From the NCBI GenBank assembly GCA_933822405.4, contig CAKOGP040001773.1:1-19118 (forward strand): a stretch of DNA of 19,118 bases, in the 5' to 3' direction. The notes under the pieces are model-generated. The model was given only the letters and a program-made list of their open reading frames with translations. It was not told the origin of the DNA and ran no database searches. The position numbers and the translations under genes are program-made. How positions within the stretch are numbered: the first letter of the stretch is position 1; each line of letters starts with the position of its first letter. The stretch is from Cylindrotheca closterium (lineage: Eukaryota > Bacillariophyta > Bacillariophyceae > Bacillariales > Bacillariaceae). Positions 1 through 9,871 of this stretch are shown piece by piece.

Positions 1-490
1 AAATGACTTGCTCTAACACATATTTGTTGTTCATGGGTATATATGAGAAGATTGATAGCTTTGGAATGGACGTTTTCTAGGTAAAAGTGATTGAATGGCA
101 CTCACACTGCTTTGGGGATCAATCCTGCATCAGAGAGACCAAAAGTGCCACTTTTGGGGGTTGTGGTCAAAAATCCTACAATAAAATTGTAAACGCACCC
201 CCCAATTTTTTTGCAGCTGTTGAAAGATATCATCTAAGTCATATTCAATGCAATATTCTGTCCCAATAAAATTTTGAATTTAAATTTATTTTAGCTAATG
301 GACAAAAATGCAATTTTCGTTGCCAAAGTTGGCCAAAATCAAATGTTGAATTGGAAATATGGTCACCCTTATAAATGGTGTTCATTTACAATCGACCATT
401 ATAATCAGAAGTGAACTGCCTTGCCAAACCTGCTTAATCTTTGATTTCACCTTCAAGATTGTGTAGCCACATTCCAAGTCCAACATCAAA
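1..490. other. Upstream region of the long transposase-like gene
   Basis: No convincing gene is present; the short open frames here have no coding character. It holds a TATA-like TTATAAAT at 369-376, about 115 bp before the start codon at 491, and a small inverted repeat AAAAGTGCCACTTTT around 140-153. I looked for a partner of the right-hand 56-bp palindrome (9810-9865) as a terminal inverted repeat and saw none in either orientation, so the left end of the element probably lies outside the window or is not recognisable by eye. Confidence 0.5.
369..376 (+). promoter_or_regulatory. Candidate TATA box for the transposase-like gene
   Basis: TTATAAAT lies about 115 bp upstream of the ATG at 491, a plausible core-promoter distance if the 5' UTR is about 80-90 bases. 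Only sequence resemblance supports it. Confidence 0.25.
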
Positions 491-3400
491 ATGCCAAGAA
501 GACAATGTCCAACTTGCAAAAAAGTGTTCACCTCCCTACTCAACCATTGGGAACAGCGCCCCAGTTGTGATCTACCACTCACTTTACCACCCGCCCTTGC
601 ATCAACAGAATCTGAGGTTGTCGAAATGACCATCAATGCAAGCCCTCCAGATTCCCCCCCACAAAGTCCAAACCAGCAGGAAGTGGGATGGGATCCCAGC
701 AACGATGACCATTCACAGCAACCAGAACAAGAAAAGTTGCCAACGATCATACGACGCACCCGAAGAGCCGCCCCACCTATATTGTCACCTGACGACATAC
801 AAGACGATGATTACGAACCGGACAGTGAACTGGGTGACTTCATTAGTCCCTTCTCCTGTCATCTTGTCTTGGAGGAAGAACAACACTATGAACATTTGCC
901 TCTAGACCAATCTTCACCGCACGTTCTGTGCGTGAATCAGACGTTTCCTGGCCCAGCTGACCACAGCAGCATTCTTGCCCAAGCTACCCCCCAAGCTGCC
1001 ACTCAATTCACTGACAATACAGCTTGTACCACCTTGGGTAATCTCCAATTCAATATGGGCCTTGGACAATGTCAAAAAGTATCAATGGTAGAGCAACTTC
1101 AATATGACATCTCGGGAATCTCTGACGAAGACCGTTTCCTTGCCACCTTTCATCATAAGTGCCAGCAGGCTGGGGCACCCCGATATCTCTCAGAAGAGCT
1201 GCTCCGCTTAGTAAGTGATGAATCACTCAAGGGCAATATTGATTTTACAGCTCCAGAATTCAACGTCACCCGCAAGCCAGTCCTCAAAAGGCTACAAGAG
1301 GTTATGCAGACAGAGCCTGTTGAAGAGATCCCAATCACCCTGGAATCTGGCTTCAAGACCACCATCTACAGGTTGAATTTTTTGGACATGATTACTCGCC
1401 ATCTAAGGGGCAGCCTTTTTGCAAATCTACATGATATTAGCCTACCAATAAAGGATGGTCACAACCCCTTTGCTGACATGGCAGCCATCCCGGAAGCATG
1501 TGACTACAAGGACCTTACTGATGGTCACTGGTATCAAGAAGCTGTAAAGATGTACCTTGACTTGCTCAAGACCGGCAAGTACAAACTGCACCCCTGGATT
1601 ATATATGGTGACAAAACTGGGACGGACAGAATAGAGAAGAACTCCTTGGAACCATTTGCCATTTGCTCTGCCGAGCTTACCATAGAAAAAAGAGGAGACG
1701 CTGATAGTTGGATGCTGCTTGGATACATCCCAAACCTGAAGACTGTACACAAAGAAGCTTCAAAATCTACTACCACCAACTCCCGCAGTATGACTCCCCG
1801 TGACTATCACCACTGCCTTGCCATACTTCTTCAGCCATTGAAGGACCTCCAAAAAGAGCGCCCAATGCTGGCCTTCCGTCGAGGTGAATACATTGCTCAC
1901 TATAAGATCATTGCCCCAGTGATGGCTGTCATTGGCGACAACCTGAGCAATGACGTTCTTTCACAAAGGATGTTGGACAACACAGAGAGCGCCAAGCGAT
2001 TGTCCAGGCGCTGTTTTTGTCTCCCCAGTGAAGCAGATAAGCCCATTCATAAATGTCACCTTATTCAATTATGGATGATAAGGAAACTGTCGCTTGGCTC
2101 TCTCAGCGTCACCTATGGCAGGCAAGACGACCCTGCTGAAAGTGCCCCTTTTAATTTGAATCACTTGCAAAACCTGATAGTAGAGAGCCAAAATTTTGGT
2201 CGATGGAAGACCTACCTTGATAACCAAGGTAGATCAAATAATTCACGTCACGACGCGGTTTCTGTTAAGAAAAATCGGGCTGCCATATGTGATGCCATTT
2301 TGAAAGAAGTTTTTGGTACCCATTCTCTCTTAAATGCCTTCGATGGATGCGACCATGGACCTACCGTCAATGGCATTCTTGAGCAAACCCGTGTGGACAT
2401 CATGCACACAATTGACGAAGGCGCAATCCCAATGCTTTTAGAAGTACTATTTGGATTGATGTCAGATGGAGATAGGAGCAAAATTGACGCTTATGTCAAC
2501 TATGCCTTTGGTCGTCCTGGCACAAATAGAAGTGGTGAGACGGATCGGTATCCACGTATTGCCTTTCGCCAAGGCTTTACCAAACTTACCAATCTCAGTG
2601 CATCTGAGAGATTTGGCCAATTGTTCTTGGTTTCTATACTTCTGCAGACCAACCGGGGGGTGGAGCTTCTTCAGCCCCGTTTTCAAGATGACTTTGATAT
2701 TAATAGGATGAAAGAAACAAGCAGCAATGACACTTTTTGTGACCAACAACTCAACCACCGTGACGAGAGCAGTTCCATAGGACCCAATACTGACGCCGAC
2801 AACACTTTAAATGCTCGCCCATCACCCAATGCCAGCACCAAGAAGGCCACTGACAAGCTACCTTGGGATGAGATAACTGCCTTTCTTACATCCATTCAAC
2901 TGGATTATGTGCATGAACGGATCTATCCATCTCTGCCATTGCATCACCAGGCTCTTCTCGTGACAGTACTCCAAAAAATGATCAAACGTAACTGGGTGGA
3001 ACGGGCCCAACGATTTCCTGACCTACCCAATCTTGACTACATTACCTACTCCTTGAACAACCTTCCAGTGCCGCCATCTTCTGTAGTCACCTCAACATTG
3101 ACGCCAACCCCCAAAATGTTGGACAAGTTCTGGACGCCCAACGTTCCCAATCAGTATGTATCAAGCAAGAAATTGAAAGGTATTCCAGTCCGCCGGTCTA
3201 TATCTCTAGATCTTGCTGAATTCCGATATTTGGTGGAAACGCTGATTGCCCTCCGGAGCTGTGTGAAGGACACTTCTTGGCTTGCCGGAGAAGACGGATC
3301 CAAATTGGAGGCAAACTGCCAACAGTTTATGCTTTCACTTTCACTGTTCTTGAAGACACTTGTACATGGTGTATGGCGTGGCAAGAAATCGATGGGCTGG

Positions 3401-4441
3401 AAACTTCGGAAGATTGTTGAGTTGTCGCATCTGTTGCAAGATATTATCCAGTGCGGAAGTGCTGATGGGACAAACTCCTCTACTGGTGAACGTCTCCTCA
3501 AGTGGATAGCAAAGCTTCCAAGCAAGACTGTTCAGCAGCGATCGTCAGAGACTCATTCCGGACAAACAGCTGCTCGCTTCCATGAGATGCTACTTCTGAA
3601 ACAAGTTGTTGGGGCATTTGAATGGTTGTCTCAGTACTGGATGCCAAAGCCGGAGCAACCTATCTCTCCACCCATCAACGAGGGATCAGCGAAGAACTCA
3701 GTCAGTGCTAGTGTCCCTTTTGTCCTCAATTCTGTTACTGGTGAAGTTTTCCTATCCTCAGATACAAGATTCTCAAAACCCATGATTGTTGCACCTGTGT
3801 CACCAACTGTTCTGTCATGGTTCAAGGATGCCCAAAGGTGCAACCAGATTGGCGGCCTTATCCACATCCAGACCGAGGCTAAGGTAGATGGAGAGCTCTG
3901 CCGAGCACATGCCAATTACAGTAGGGGTGGCGTGTGGTTTGATTATGTTGCTCTCCAAACAGCCACCAGTGGTGAAGTTGCTTTCCCTTGCCGCATTGCT
4001 GCCATTTATGCGGATGCAACTATTCCAGGTCCTGTTGAATGGAAGGCACTACTGCACTGCGCAGCACAGCCAAAAGCTGCTAGCTTGGTGCAGAAGGACT
4101 CTTGCTCCCAACTGTTCTCCCATTGGACTCTTGAGTCAAGGCCTAAGCGTTTGCGGGACAGGAAAAATGAGATAATAATATATCATGAGGCCTTGTTCCA
4201 GGTCTTCTCACTTGAAGACCTTGCAGTCCGCATATATTGTGTCGATATCTGTTCTGATAGTTTTGGAGACTGCTTCATCCGAAAGGCCATTCATGATAGG
4301 CCGAGAAGTTACGACATCCTTTGGACTGGTAGAGATGGGTGGGCTGAAACATTCTTGTCATCACCCAATTTTTTGAGGAGCACATCAGCTACTACAGGCA
4401 CCAAAAAGGATAGGAAGAGAAAGTCCAGAGGTCCCAGATAG
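491..4441 (+). CDS. Plavaka/KDZ-like DDE transposase, 1316 aa
   Basis: One uninterrupted reading frame. The N-terminus has a C2HC zinc-finger-like motif (C6-x2-C9-x9-H19-x6-C26), as expected for a transposase DNA-binding end, followed by an acidic, low-complexity linker to about residue 130. The core resembles fungal Plavaka-type transposases from memory: a DKT motif at D374 followed by an LLGYIPNL segment, a Cys/His cluster (C508, C510, H520, C522, H523), VDIMHTIDEG with D636 and H639, and GERLLKWIAK with E1000. D374, D636 and E1000 are candidate catalytic acids, but I cannot confirm the assignment. Near the C-terminus, RAHANYSRGGVWFDYV and the FPCRIAAIYAD strand resemble the C-terminal block of the same class. 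The tail is basic (KKDRKRKSRGPR), possibly a nuclear localisation signal. The ATG at 491 has A at -3. Its stop is 45 bp from the end of the convergent dioxygenase-like gene. The intact length suggests recent activity. Confidence 0.62.
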   Translation: MPRRQCPTCKKVFTSLLNHWEQRPSCDLPLTLPPALASTESEVVEMTINASPPDSPPQSPNQQEVGWDPSNDDHSQQPEQEKLPTIIRRTRRAAPPILSPDDIQDDDYEPDSELGDFISPFSCHLVLEEEQHYEHLPLDQSSPHVLCVNQTFPGPADHSSILAQATPQAATQFTDNTACTTLGNLQFNMGLGQCQKVSMVEQLQYDISGISDEDRFLATFHHKCQQAGAPRYLSEELLRLVSDESLKGNIDFTAPEFNVTRKPVLKRLQEVMQTEPVEEIPITLESGFKTTIYRLNFLDMITRHLRGSLFANLHDISLPIKDGHNPFADMAAIPEACDYKDLTDGHWYQEAVKMYLDLLKTGKYKLHPWIIYGDKTGTDRIEKNSLEPFAICSAELTIEKRGDADSWMLLGYIPNLKTVHKEASKSTTTNSRSMTPRDYHHCLAILLQPLKDLQKERPMLAFRRGEYIAHYKIIAPVMAVIGDNLSNDVLSQRMLDNTESAKRLSRRCFCLPSEADKPIHKCHLIQLWMIRKLSLGSLSVTYGRQDDPAESAPFNLNHLQNLIVESQNFGRWKTYLDNQGRSNNSRHDAVSVKKNRAAICDAILKEVFGTHSLLNAFDGCDHGPTVNGILEQTRVDIMHTIDEGAIPMLLEVLFGLMSDGDRSKIDAYVNYAFGRPGTNRSGETDRYPRIAFRQGFTKLTNLSASERFGQLFLVSILLQTNRGVELLQPRFQDDFDINRMKETSSNDTFCDQQLNHRDESSSIGPNTDADNTLNARPSPNASTKKATDKLPWDEITAFLTSIQLDYVHERIYPSLPLHHQALLVTVLQKMIKRNWVERAQRFPDLPNLDYITYSLNNLPVPPSSVVTSTLTPTPKMLDKFWTPNVPNQYVSSKKLKGIPVRRSISLDLAEFRYLVETLIALRSCVKDTSWLAGEDGSKLEANCQQFMLSLSLFLKTLVHGVWRGKKSMGWKLRKIVELSHLLQDIIQCGSADGTNSSTGERLLKWIAKLPSKTVQQRSSETHSGQTAARFHEMLLLKQVVGAFEWLSQYWMPKPEQPISPPINEGSAKNSVSASVPFVLNSVTGEVFLSSDTRFSKPMIVAPVSPTVLSWFKDAQRCNQIGGLIHIQTEAKVDGELCRAHANYSRGGVWFDYVALQTATSGEVAFPCRIAAIYADATIPGPVEWKALLHCAAQPKAASLVQKDSCSQLFSHWTLESRPKRLRDRKNEIIIYHEALFQVFSLEDLAVRIYCVDICSDSFGDCFIRKAIHDRPRSYDILWTGRDGWAETFLSSPNFLRSTSATTGTKKDRKRKSRGPR

Positions 4442-4486
4442 TAGATCAGTAATCATGCCACGACACATTAACCATTTTTTGATAGT

Positions 4487-7400
4487 CTACATCCTTCGCC
4501 TTTTGCTACTTGTGTCACCTGGACTGTATGATCTTCGCTGTACTTCAACCACATTTATTCCATGGGCAATGTATAGCTTCCGGCTCTGATTGCCTGGGAT
4601 GATAGTTCCATGGTGCCTTGCACTAGCTCTTAGGGTAACAACATCACCAGGGCAACACTTGAAAATACGTAGATTGCTTCCATTCTTGGTACACTCATCC
4701 CAGCATTTATGATGGAATTCCCTACATGCCTCCTGTTCTTGCACTGGTAGTTTTCTAACCCAATCAAGGAAGGATACATAGTCTTCATCAGCCAATGCGT
4801 TGGTATCCCAGCTTTTGAGATTCCTCAATGAACAGATAAAAGTGACCCTCAACGGGGACAAACCGAACGACATCTGAAACCCCACCCTTATCCAAATGCC
4901 ACCCAAACATTGTGGAGCAGGAAATGTCTTCGGTGTCATAGGCTGGAGAGTGGAATGTGCCCCCAGGTAGTTCAAACCGCCTCTCTGTGAGTGTGGCATG
5001 CAGATCAACACAGTCCTCCAGGGAGGGTAGTAGGCGACCATGCTTTCTTTCTGCTAATGTTGCCAACCTCAGATCAGTGGCACCGTTGCAATCTACCTCT
5101 CCAGCCAATTTGTTGTATGCTTGATGAGATACCATGTATCCAACATTATGGATGTGAGCGTTCAAACCACGGTCCACAGGGTCAGAATTTCGAGTAAAAG
5201 TTTCTCGTGTAGCTCCAGTTTCAAGTGCCCTTTGGCATATGTCTTTCATTTCCTCTAGGAGTTCACTGTTGCTGTTGGAAAGCAAACCAGATACCCGCCT
5301 TCTCACCTGTAGACCCTCCATGTCCATCCGACTAGCAAATTGTTTCACAACATTGTTGACCATGTAGCTGCTTAGATTTTTGAATTCCACACCAAGAATG
5401 GGGTGGCAATTGTCTTTCCGCCACATGGGCTTGTTAGAAAACGCCCTAGCCCCCCCACCACTGTACTCCATGTAAATGTAGAACTTGCAGAGAATGTGTT
5501 CTGCATCAAAGACATTTGCCTTCATTCCTGAATATGTAACCATTAGTGCTCCTGTCCTGCTGTCTACATGAAGCCAATCCATGAAATCACCAAACAGTTT
5601 CACACGAACAGACAACCACAACAGGATCAGCTGCTCTTCAGATTTGGTTCCATTGGTTTGGACTTTTCTCCTGTTCAACCATTGCACAAGTGCAACAGAA
5701 TCCAGGAGATCTGCACCATACTTTGAGCCCTTGCCCCGGAACGAAGTCACTGCTGATCCAAAAGGCTCCCCAGCTAGCAACATGTCTATGTTGCTAAGCA
5801 TTGATGCCACTTGATGTTTTGATGATGGCAGCTGATGATAGCGATCAAAGCTTTCCATTAAAAACTTCACACAAGATTCGAAAGTAAGATCACAATTTGT
5901 GCACAGTTGGTCCAAAAGCACTTTGGATATGGACCATATGGCCCTTACAACAGTGATCAGATCCGATGGTTGTTTTATGAAATGTTTTTGACAATACTGC
6001 CCATGCAGGAACCGTTTCATGATTCGTTTACCATCCACCTCACCCTGCTGACCTGCTATTGTAATCAATTCCAAAAATGATTCCAGTTCAGGTTCAGTTG
6101 AAGGGAAAATCCATTGGTAATGATCCGTCTCCACATTTTCCCCTTGCTCCTCATCTGAGTAACTGCTTCTCCACAGATGTAGTGTCCTTGCATTGCCAAT
6201 TACCTCAGTTAACATACAGTGCCGGACCAGTCGCAAAGGATCGTCTTTAATAGGCTGCCTTATCCAATTCATATTCCGGGACAAACGCTCTGTTGATGGA
6301 TATTCTTCAAGAAGCATTGCAACCTTGGCATCCACACAACGTAGGGGAGAAGGGAAAGGATGATTTTGGAATATTGGACCAATGGTAGACAAGTAGGCTG
6401 TGTTTTCAGAAGCATTTACAAAACTTCTTTTGTACATTGGGATTTCAAACTGGCTGTCTTCATATTGGTCGACAAGGGGACCGACCTTTCCGTTTGTGTC
6501 AACATTTAGCCGGGTGGCCCGAAAGGCAGTGGCAAGAAGCATTCCTGAAAGGATCAGTGGCATATTTTGTGGATTGATAGTTCTCCTGGATGGTTGGGTC
6601 ATTATGAGTTCACTGTTGTTGAGAGGATCATCCAGAACTGTTCCGATCTCCTTATCTGCACCAATGCAAAATTCATCCGGTTTTGAATGATGGGGGATGG
6701 GGAAGCAGATGCATCGTTTATCTTCCATTTTGATCTTGAAGTCATTTTTGTGAGGCACAGATGCTTGATTGATGGGCACCAATGTGATACAGAAACACTT
6801 CTGTGACCGAAAGGAAAGATTAGCAATGGTAAGCTCAGAGTGGCTAATTTCTGAACCGTACTTCTCCTTTACAGCATTAAGGTAAGATTGCATCTCTGTC
6901 AAGCTCATTGGTGGAACAGTCGCAGCTGATTGCAATCTGTAGCATCCACAGTAGCCACTTTGAGTATACTGTCCACCATCGGCACACTCACCAACTCTTT
7001 CACTTTCAGGTAACTGGTGATCTGTCACAAAAACGTGAACTACCTTGTCAAGAAGACAAGCCGTCAAAAGGGCCGCATTGTGTTTCTCTCCAATGGACTG
7101 TATAGTTGGCATGATGTGTGAGACCCCAGCTGATCCATTGGCAACAACTACTGGTGCATCCACAACAGGACCTGAGGCACCAGGGGATGAGAGGGCCCCA
7201 CCCCTAAGATAAACGTCAAAACCTTTTCTATTTTCTGCAGAAAGAAAATCTTGATATGGCCCACGCCGTTCCCGCAGGTTTGAAGACAAGAGACTGGCCC
7301 GAAGTGGCTTGGACAGGTGAATGCAATTCAGTGTCATTGGATTGCTACCAAAGGGTTCGACTATTCGTCCGTTATCTGTCAAACCAAACATGGATCCCAC

Positions 7401-9619
7401 GTCCTGACGATCCACAAAGTCTCCCGCTTTTGGCTGCATTCCATTGCCGAATCTTGTACCCTGCCAGAATACACGACTGTTATCCTTCACCTGTACACCA
7501 ACACGGTAACCATCCGCTTCAAACTTGGAAAGAACAGGACCAGAAGAGATTTTCATGGCAAGTGGAGTCTTGTCCATGGCCAGTGTTGGTTTCTTTTGCA
7601 ATGGGTACTCAGGGGGTAGGGGACCAGCATGCGCTCTTGTTCCATAATTGGCTTTATTCAAGTCAGATATTTTGTGGAGTAGGGCTGATTGATGCTTCTT
7701 CCGATGGTTCAATTCGTCTATGCCGGCAACAACAGTTGTGGGGAGCACTTGTTTATATGCATTGTTGGAAGAGTCATCATCAGCAAGAAGGCCAGGAAAA
7801 TGGGCAGCCAGACCTTCACGAGCAGTACTCGACAGAGGAGAGGCCGACTTTAGAAAGTTGATTCTGATGGTGTACTGCCATTTGTGGTCAAATTTTTGGA
7901 GGTTTGGGAAACAAGAAAGAAGACGATTCATACCCTCTTTCTGAAGTTTCCCAGGGGATTCTCTGCAGGATACAGTGAGTCGGTAGAACCTTGCACCACC
8001 TTTACATTGCATCCTTGTTGCAGCCTTGTGGCGGAGTTTCACCTGGTTGTAGTCACCTTGCCAATGAATTCCAGCAGGGCCCAGCAATACATTCTTTACT
8101 CTATGCATTGATGATGCTCCACTTCCTTGTCTGAAGGATAGAGCACAATTCCCTTGGTCGCTATTTTGAAAGAACGCAGTAGGGACCCTAAGATGGCGTT
8201 TCTTGAAGGAACTATTTGCTGGAAGGCTTGCATCTTCAGAGAATAACATATCCCTTTCGTCAGAATGCCAGCCAAATCCATCTGTTCAATTCAAAACAAA
8301 AAGATATTGTTGAGCTCACAATGAAAAGGAGAGATAAGGAAAAAGGTCTCACAAAATAACATACCATTTCCAACTGCCAGTACTAGTAAATTGTAAACCT
8401 TAGGCACAGGTGTGTTCTTTTCAGCGTAGACACCACCTCTGCGGTTTGTGTAGTAGTCTCCAATGAATTTGGACCTACATTGCTCCTCTGAATTCATACA
8501 CTGTAGTATAGCCTTCTCCCATTCAGTGCATGGATGGGCCCGAATGAGTTGTGGAGGTTGGGTTCCAAAAACAACAAAGACTTCATCACATTTGTCATGA
8601 TCAAGATCCTCCAGAGCATCCACAGAGCTCACGCGTAACAGACGGTCTGGGGCATTGCCTGATCTTGTTGGATCGACCATATATTTGCCCTCATCGATGC
8701 CCTTGAAATAAGTCCAAACTAGAAACGGTATTGAAAAACACTGACCATGCAGCAGGGACCCACATGTCACATTGTCAAAGTTCAGCATCTCCAGCAGAGG
8801 TTTTGCCAACTTGACAGAGTCATGAAGGAACTGCAATTCAGGAGGCAGATTCCTCATATTGTATTTGTGATACATGTCTGGTATGACAACTCTGGCTTTC
8901 TCGTCGATGGCATAGACCAGACTAGAACGGTGTTCCAGCCATTTCCTTTCTGCATGCGGTTGTGGTATTGGCTCACATTCATTGAGCCAAAGCTTTCCTA
9001 TTTCATCAATACTGGGACCTCCTCCAGGGGCCGTCTCTGCATTACTGTCTAAAGTCCTCCAAATGTATCCCACACGCCAGTTTATTGTTGACAAATTGAT
9101 CCTGTCAAACCTGCTGGCCTGTGGATTGTAAACACCATGGAGTACACCTTTTTGCCAAAAGCTTTTTTTTCCAACAAGGCTTTTGGTCCACTTTTCTTCG
9201 AATTTGGGAGCCCAGAAAGGAGCAAGCTTGCGATGAAGAATTCCAGTCATATGGTGGATGGTCCTTTTTGAATCAAGAGGAAGCTGTTGGATCTTCCATT
9301 GATTGCCCAAACTGGAATCACAGTCATCTAATTCAATACTATGATCATTAGTGTGGTCCAATTCCTCATTGGACGCCACAATTTCAAAACCATGGTGGTA
9401 AGTTTGAAAAAAAAGGACATCCTCGACTGACAGATGAGTCATTTGAAAATCACATAGGGACATTCCACATAGTGATGACAAAATCTCTTGATCGTCCAAA
9501 AGATTGATGCTGACGGAGAAATCCTCCTGAGAAGATTCAATGCTTTGGAAGGCTTGCACCAGCTTCTCAATTAGGTTTATTCCTTTGATGTAGTGCGCTG
9601 AGTTTCCTTCTTCTGTCAT
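4487..9619 (-). CDS. Element-encoded protein with AlkB-like and second dioxygenase-like domains (spliced, frame-disrupted)
   Basis: Exon 1 runs 9619-8365, an 83-bp intron 8364-8282, and exon 2 continues in frame to a stop at 4788 (1582 aa). Splicing joins LLVLAVGN to DGFGWHSDE. The result reads as an AlkB-type 2-oxoglutarate/Fe(II) oxygenase: H424-x-D426, distal H503, R519-x5-R525. The last spacings (16 and 6) are close to those of E. coli AlkB. Residues about 550-1500 match nothing I recognise; C851, C863 and C865 form a small Cys cluster. Near the end, WHLD (H1547, D1549) begins a second HxD motif. The matching distal part, PGDVV with RHHGT then SR (histidine near 4615, arginine near 4582), lies in the +1 frame, ending in basic SSKRRRM at 4487. 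A one-base indel around 4807-4816 best explains the break. No GT-AG intron of usual size fits. AlkB enzymes demethylate nucleic-acid bases; the substrate here is unknown. Confidence 0.6.
8282..8364 (-). other. Intron of the dioxygenase-like gene (83 bp)
   Basis: On the minus strand the donor reads GTATGT and the acceptor AACAG. Exon 1 ends with one leftover base and exon 2 supplies two, forming an Asp codon. The downstream frame is exactly the 1153-codon frame. The junction falls five residues before the catalytic HxD motif and completes a recognisable domain, which is independent support. Retaining the intron gives a 442-residue product that stops at 8291 without iron ligands. Confidence 0.85.
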
Positions 9620-9809
9620 GATGAGGGAGAATACAAAAGAAAAGGAACACGGTTGAGTGTGTCTTGTCTTGCTTTGCTTCGTTTCAGAGCTGAGTTCATA
9701 GCAAGTTTTTTTTTGGGTGTCTCGCTAATTCTTTGTTAATTCGCCCACTCGCCCGAATGCTTAAGTAAATACAAGCAAGCATGGTCGAGTAAACGGTTTC
9801 AAACTATCA

Positions 9810-9865
9810 GCGAGGATGCCCGAAAATCTGAACTTGATCAAGTTCAGATTTTCGGGCATCCTCGC
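9810..9865. repeat. Perfect 56-bp palindrome
   Basis: The two 28-bp arms are exact reverse complements, centred between 9837 and 9838 (TTGATCAA at the centre), with no spacer. Outside 9810 and 9865 the pairing fails at once. It could extrude as a cruciform or fold as a perfect RNA hairpin. It may be a transposon end (two terminal repeats head to head) or a transposase binding site. Confidence 0.95.
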
Positions 9866-9871
9866 ACTCCA

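Larger units (their letters stand above)
491..9865. mobile_element. Large two-gene DNA transposon (ends uncertain)
   Basis: The span is inferred from two long, tightly convergent genes: a transposase-like protein on plus (491-4441) and a 1.6-1.7 kDa-residue-scale protein (about 1685 aa) with two dioxygenase-like motifs on minus (9619-4487). Only 45 bp separates their stop codons, which suggests they move as one unit. A 56-bp palindrome at 9810-9865 is a candidate right boundary. No terminal inverted repeat or target-site duplication could be identified, so the limits given are the coding span plus that palindrome. Confidence 0.5.

Noticed and set aside
6900..7200. SRA (methyl-cytosine reader) domain in the middle of the dioxygenase-like protein
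   Set aside because: Only a vague likeness to the SRA YTG-GG region; the usual GGYEDD motif is absent.
7256..7861. 201-residue plus-strand frame antisense to the dioxygenase-like gene
   Set aside because: It lies wholly within a long, well-supported coding exon on the other strand and has no recognisable features.
1..9865. Giant-virus or Maverick/Polinton origin for the long genes
   Set aside because: No capsid, packaging ATPase, protease or polymerase B gene is present; a transposase-like gene plus introns fits a DNA transposon better.
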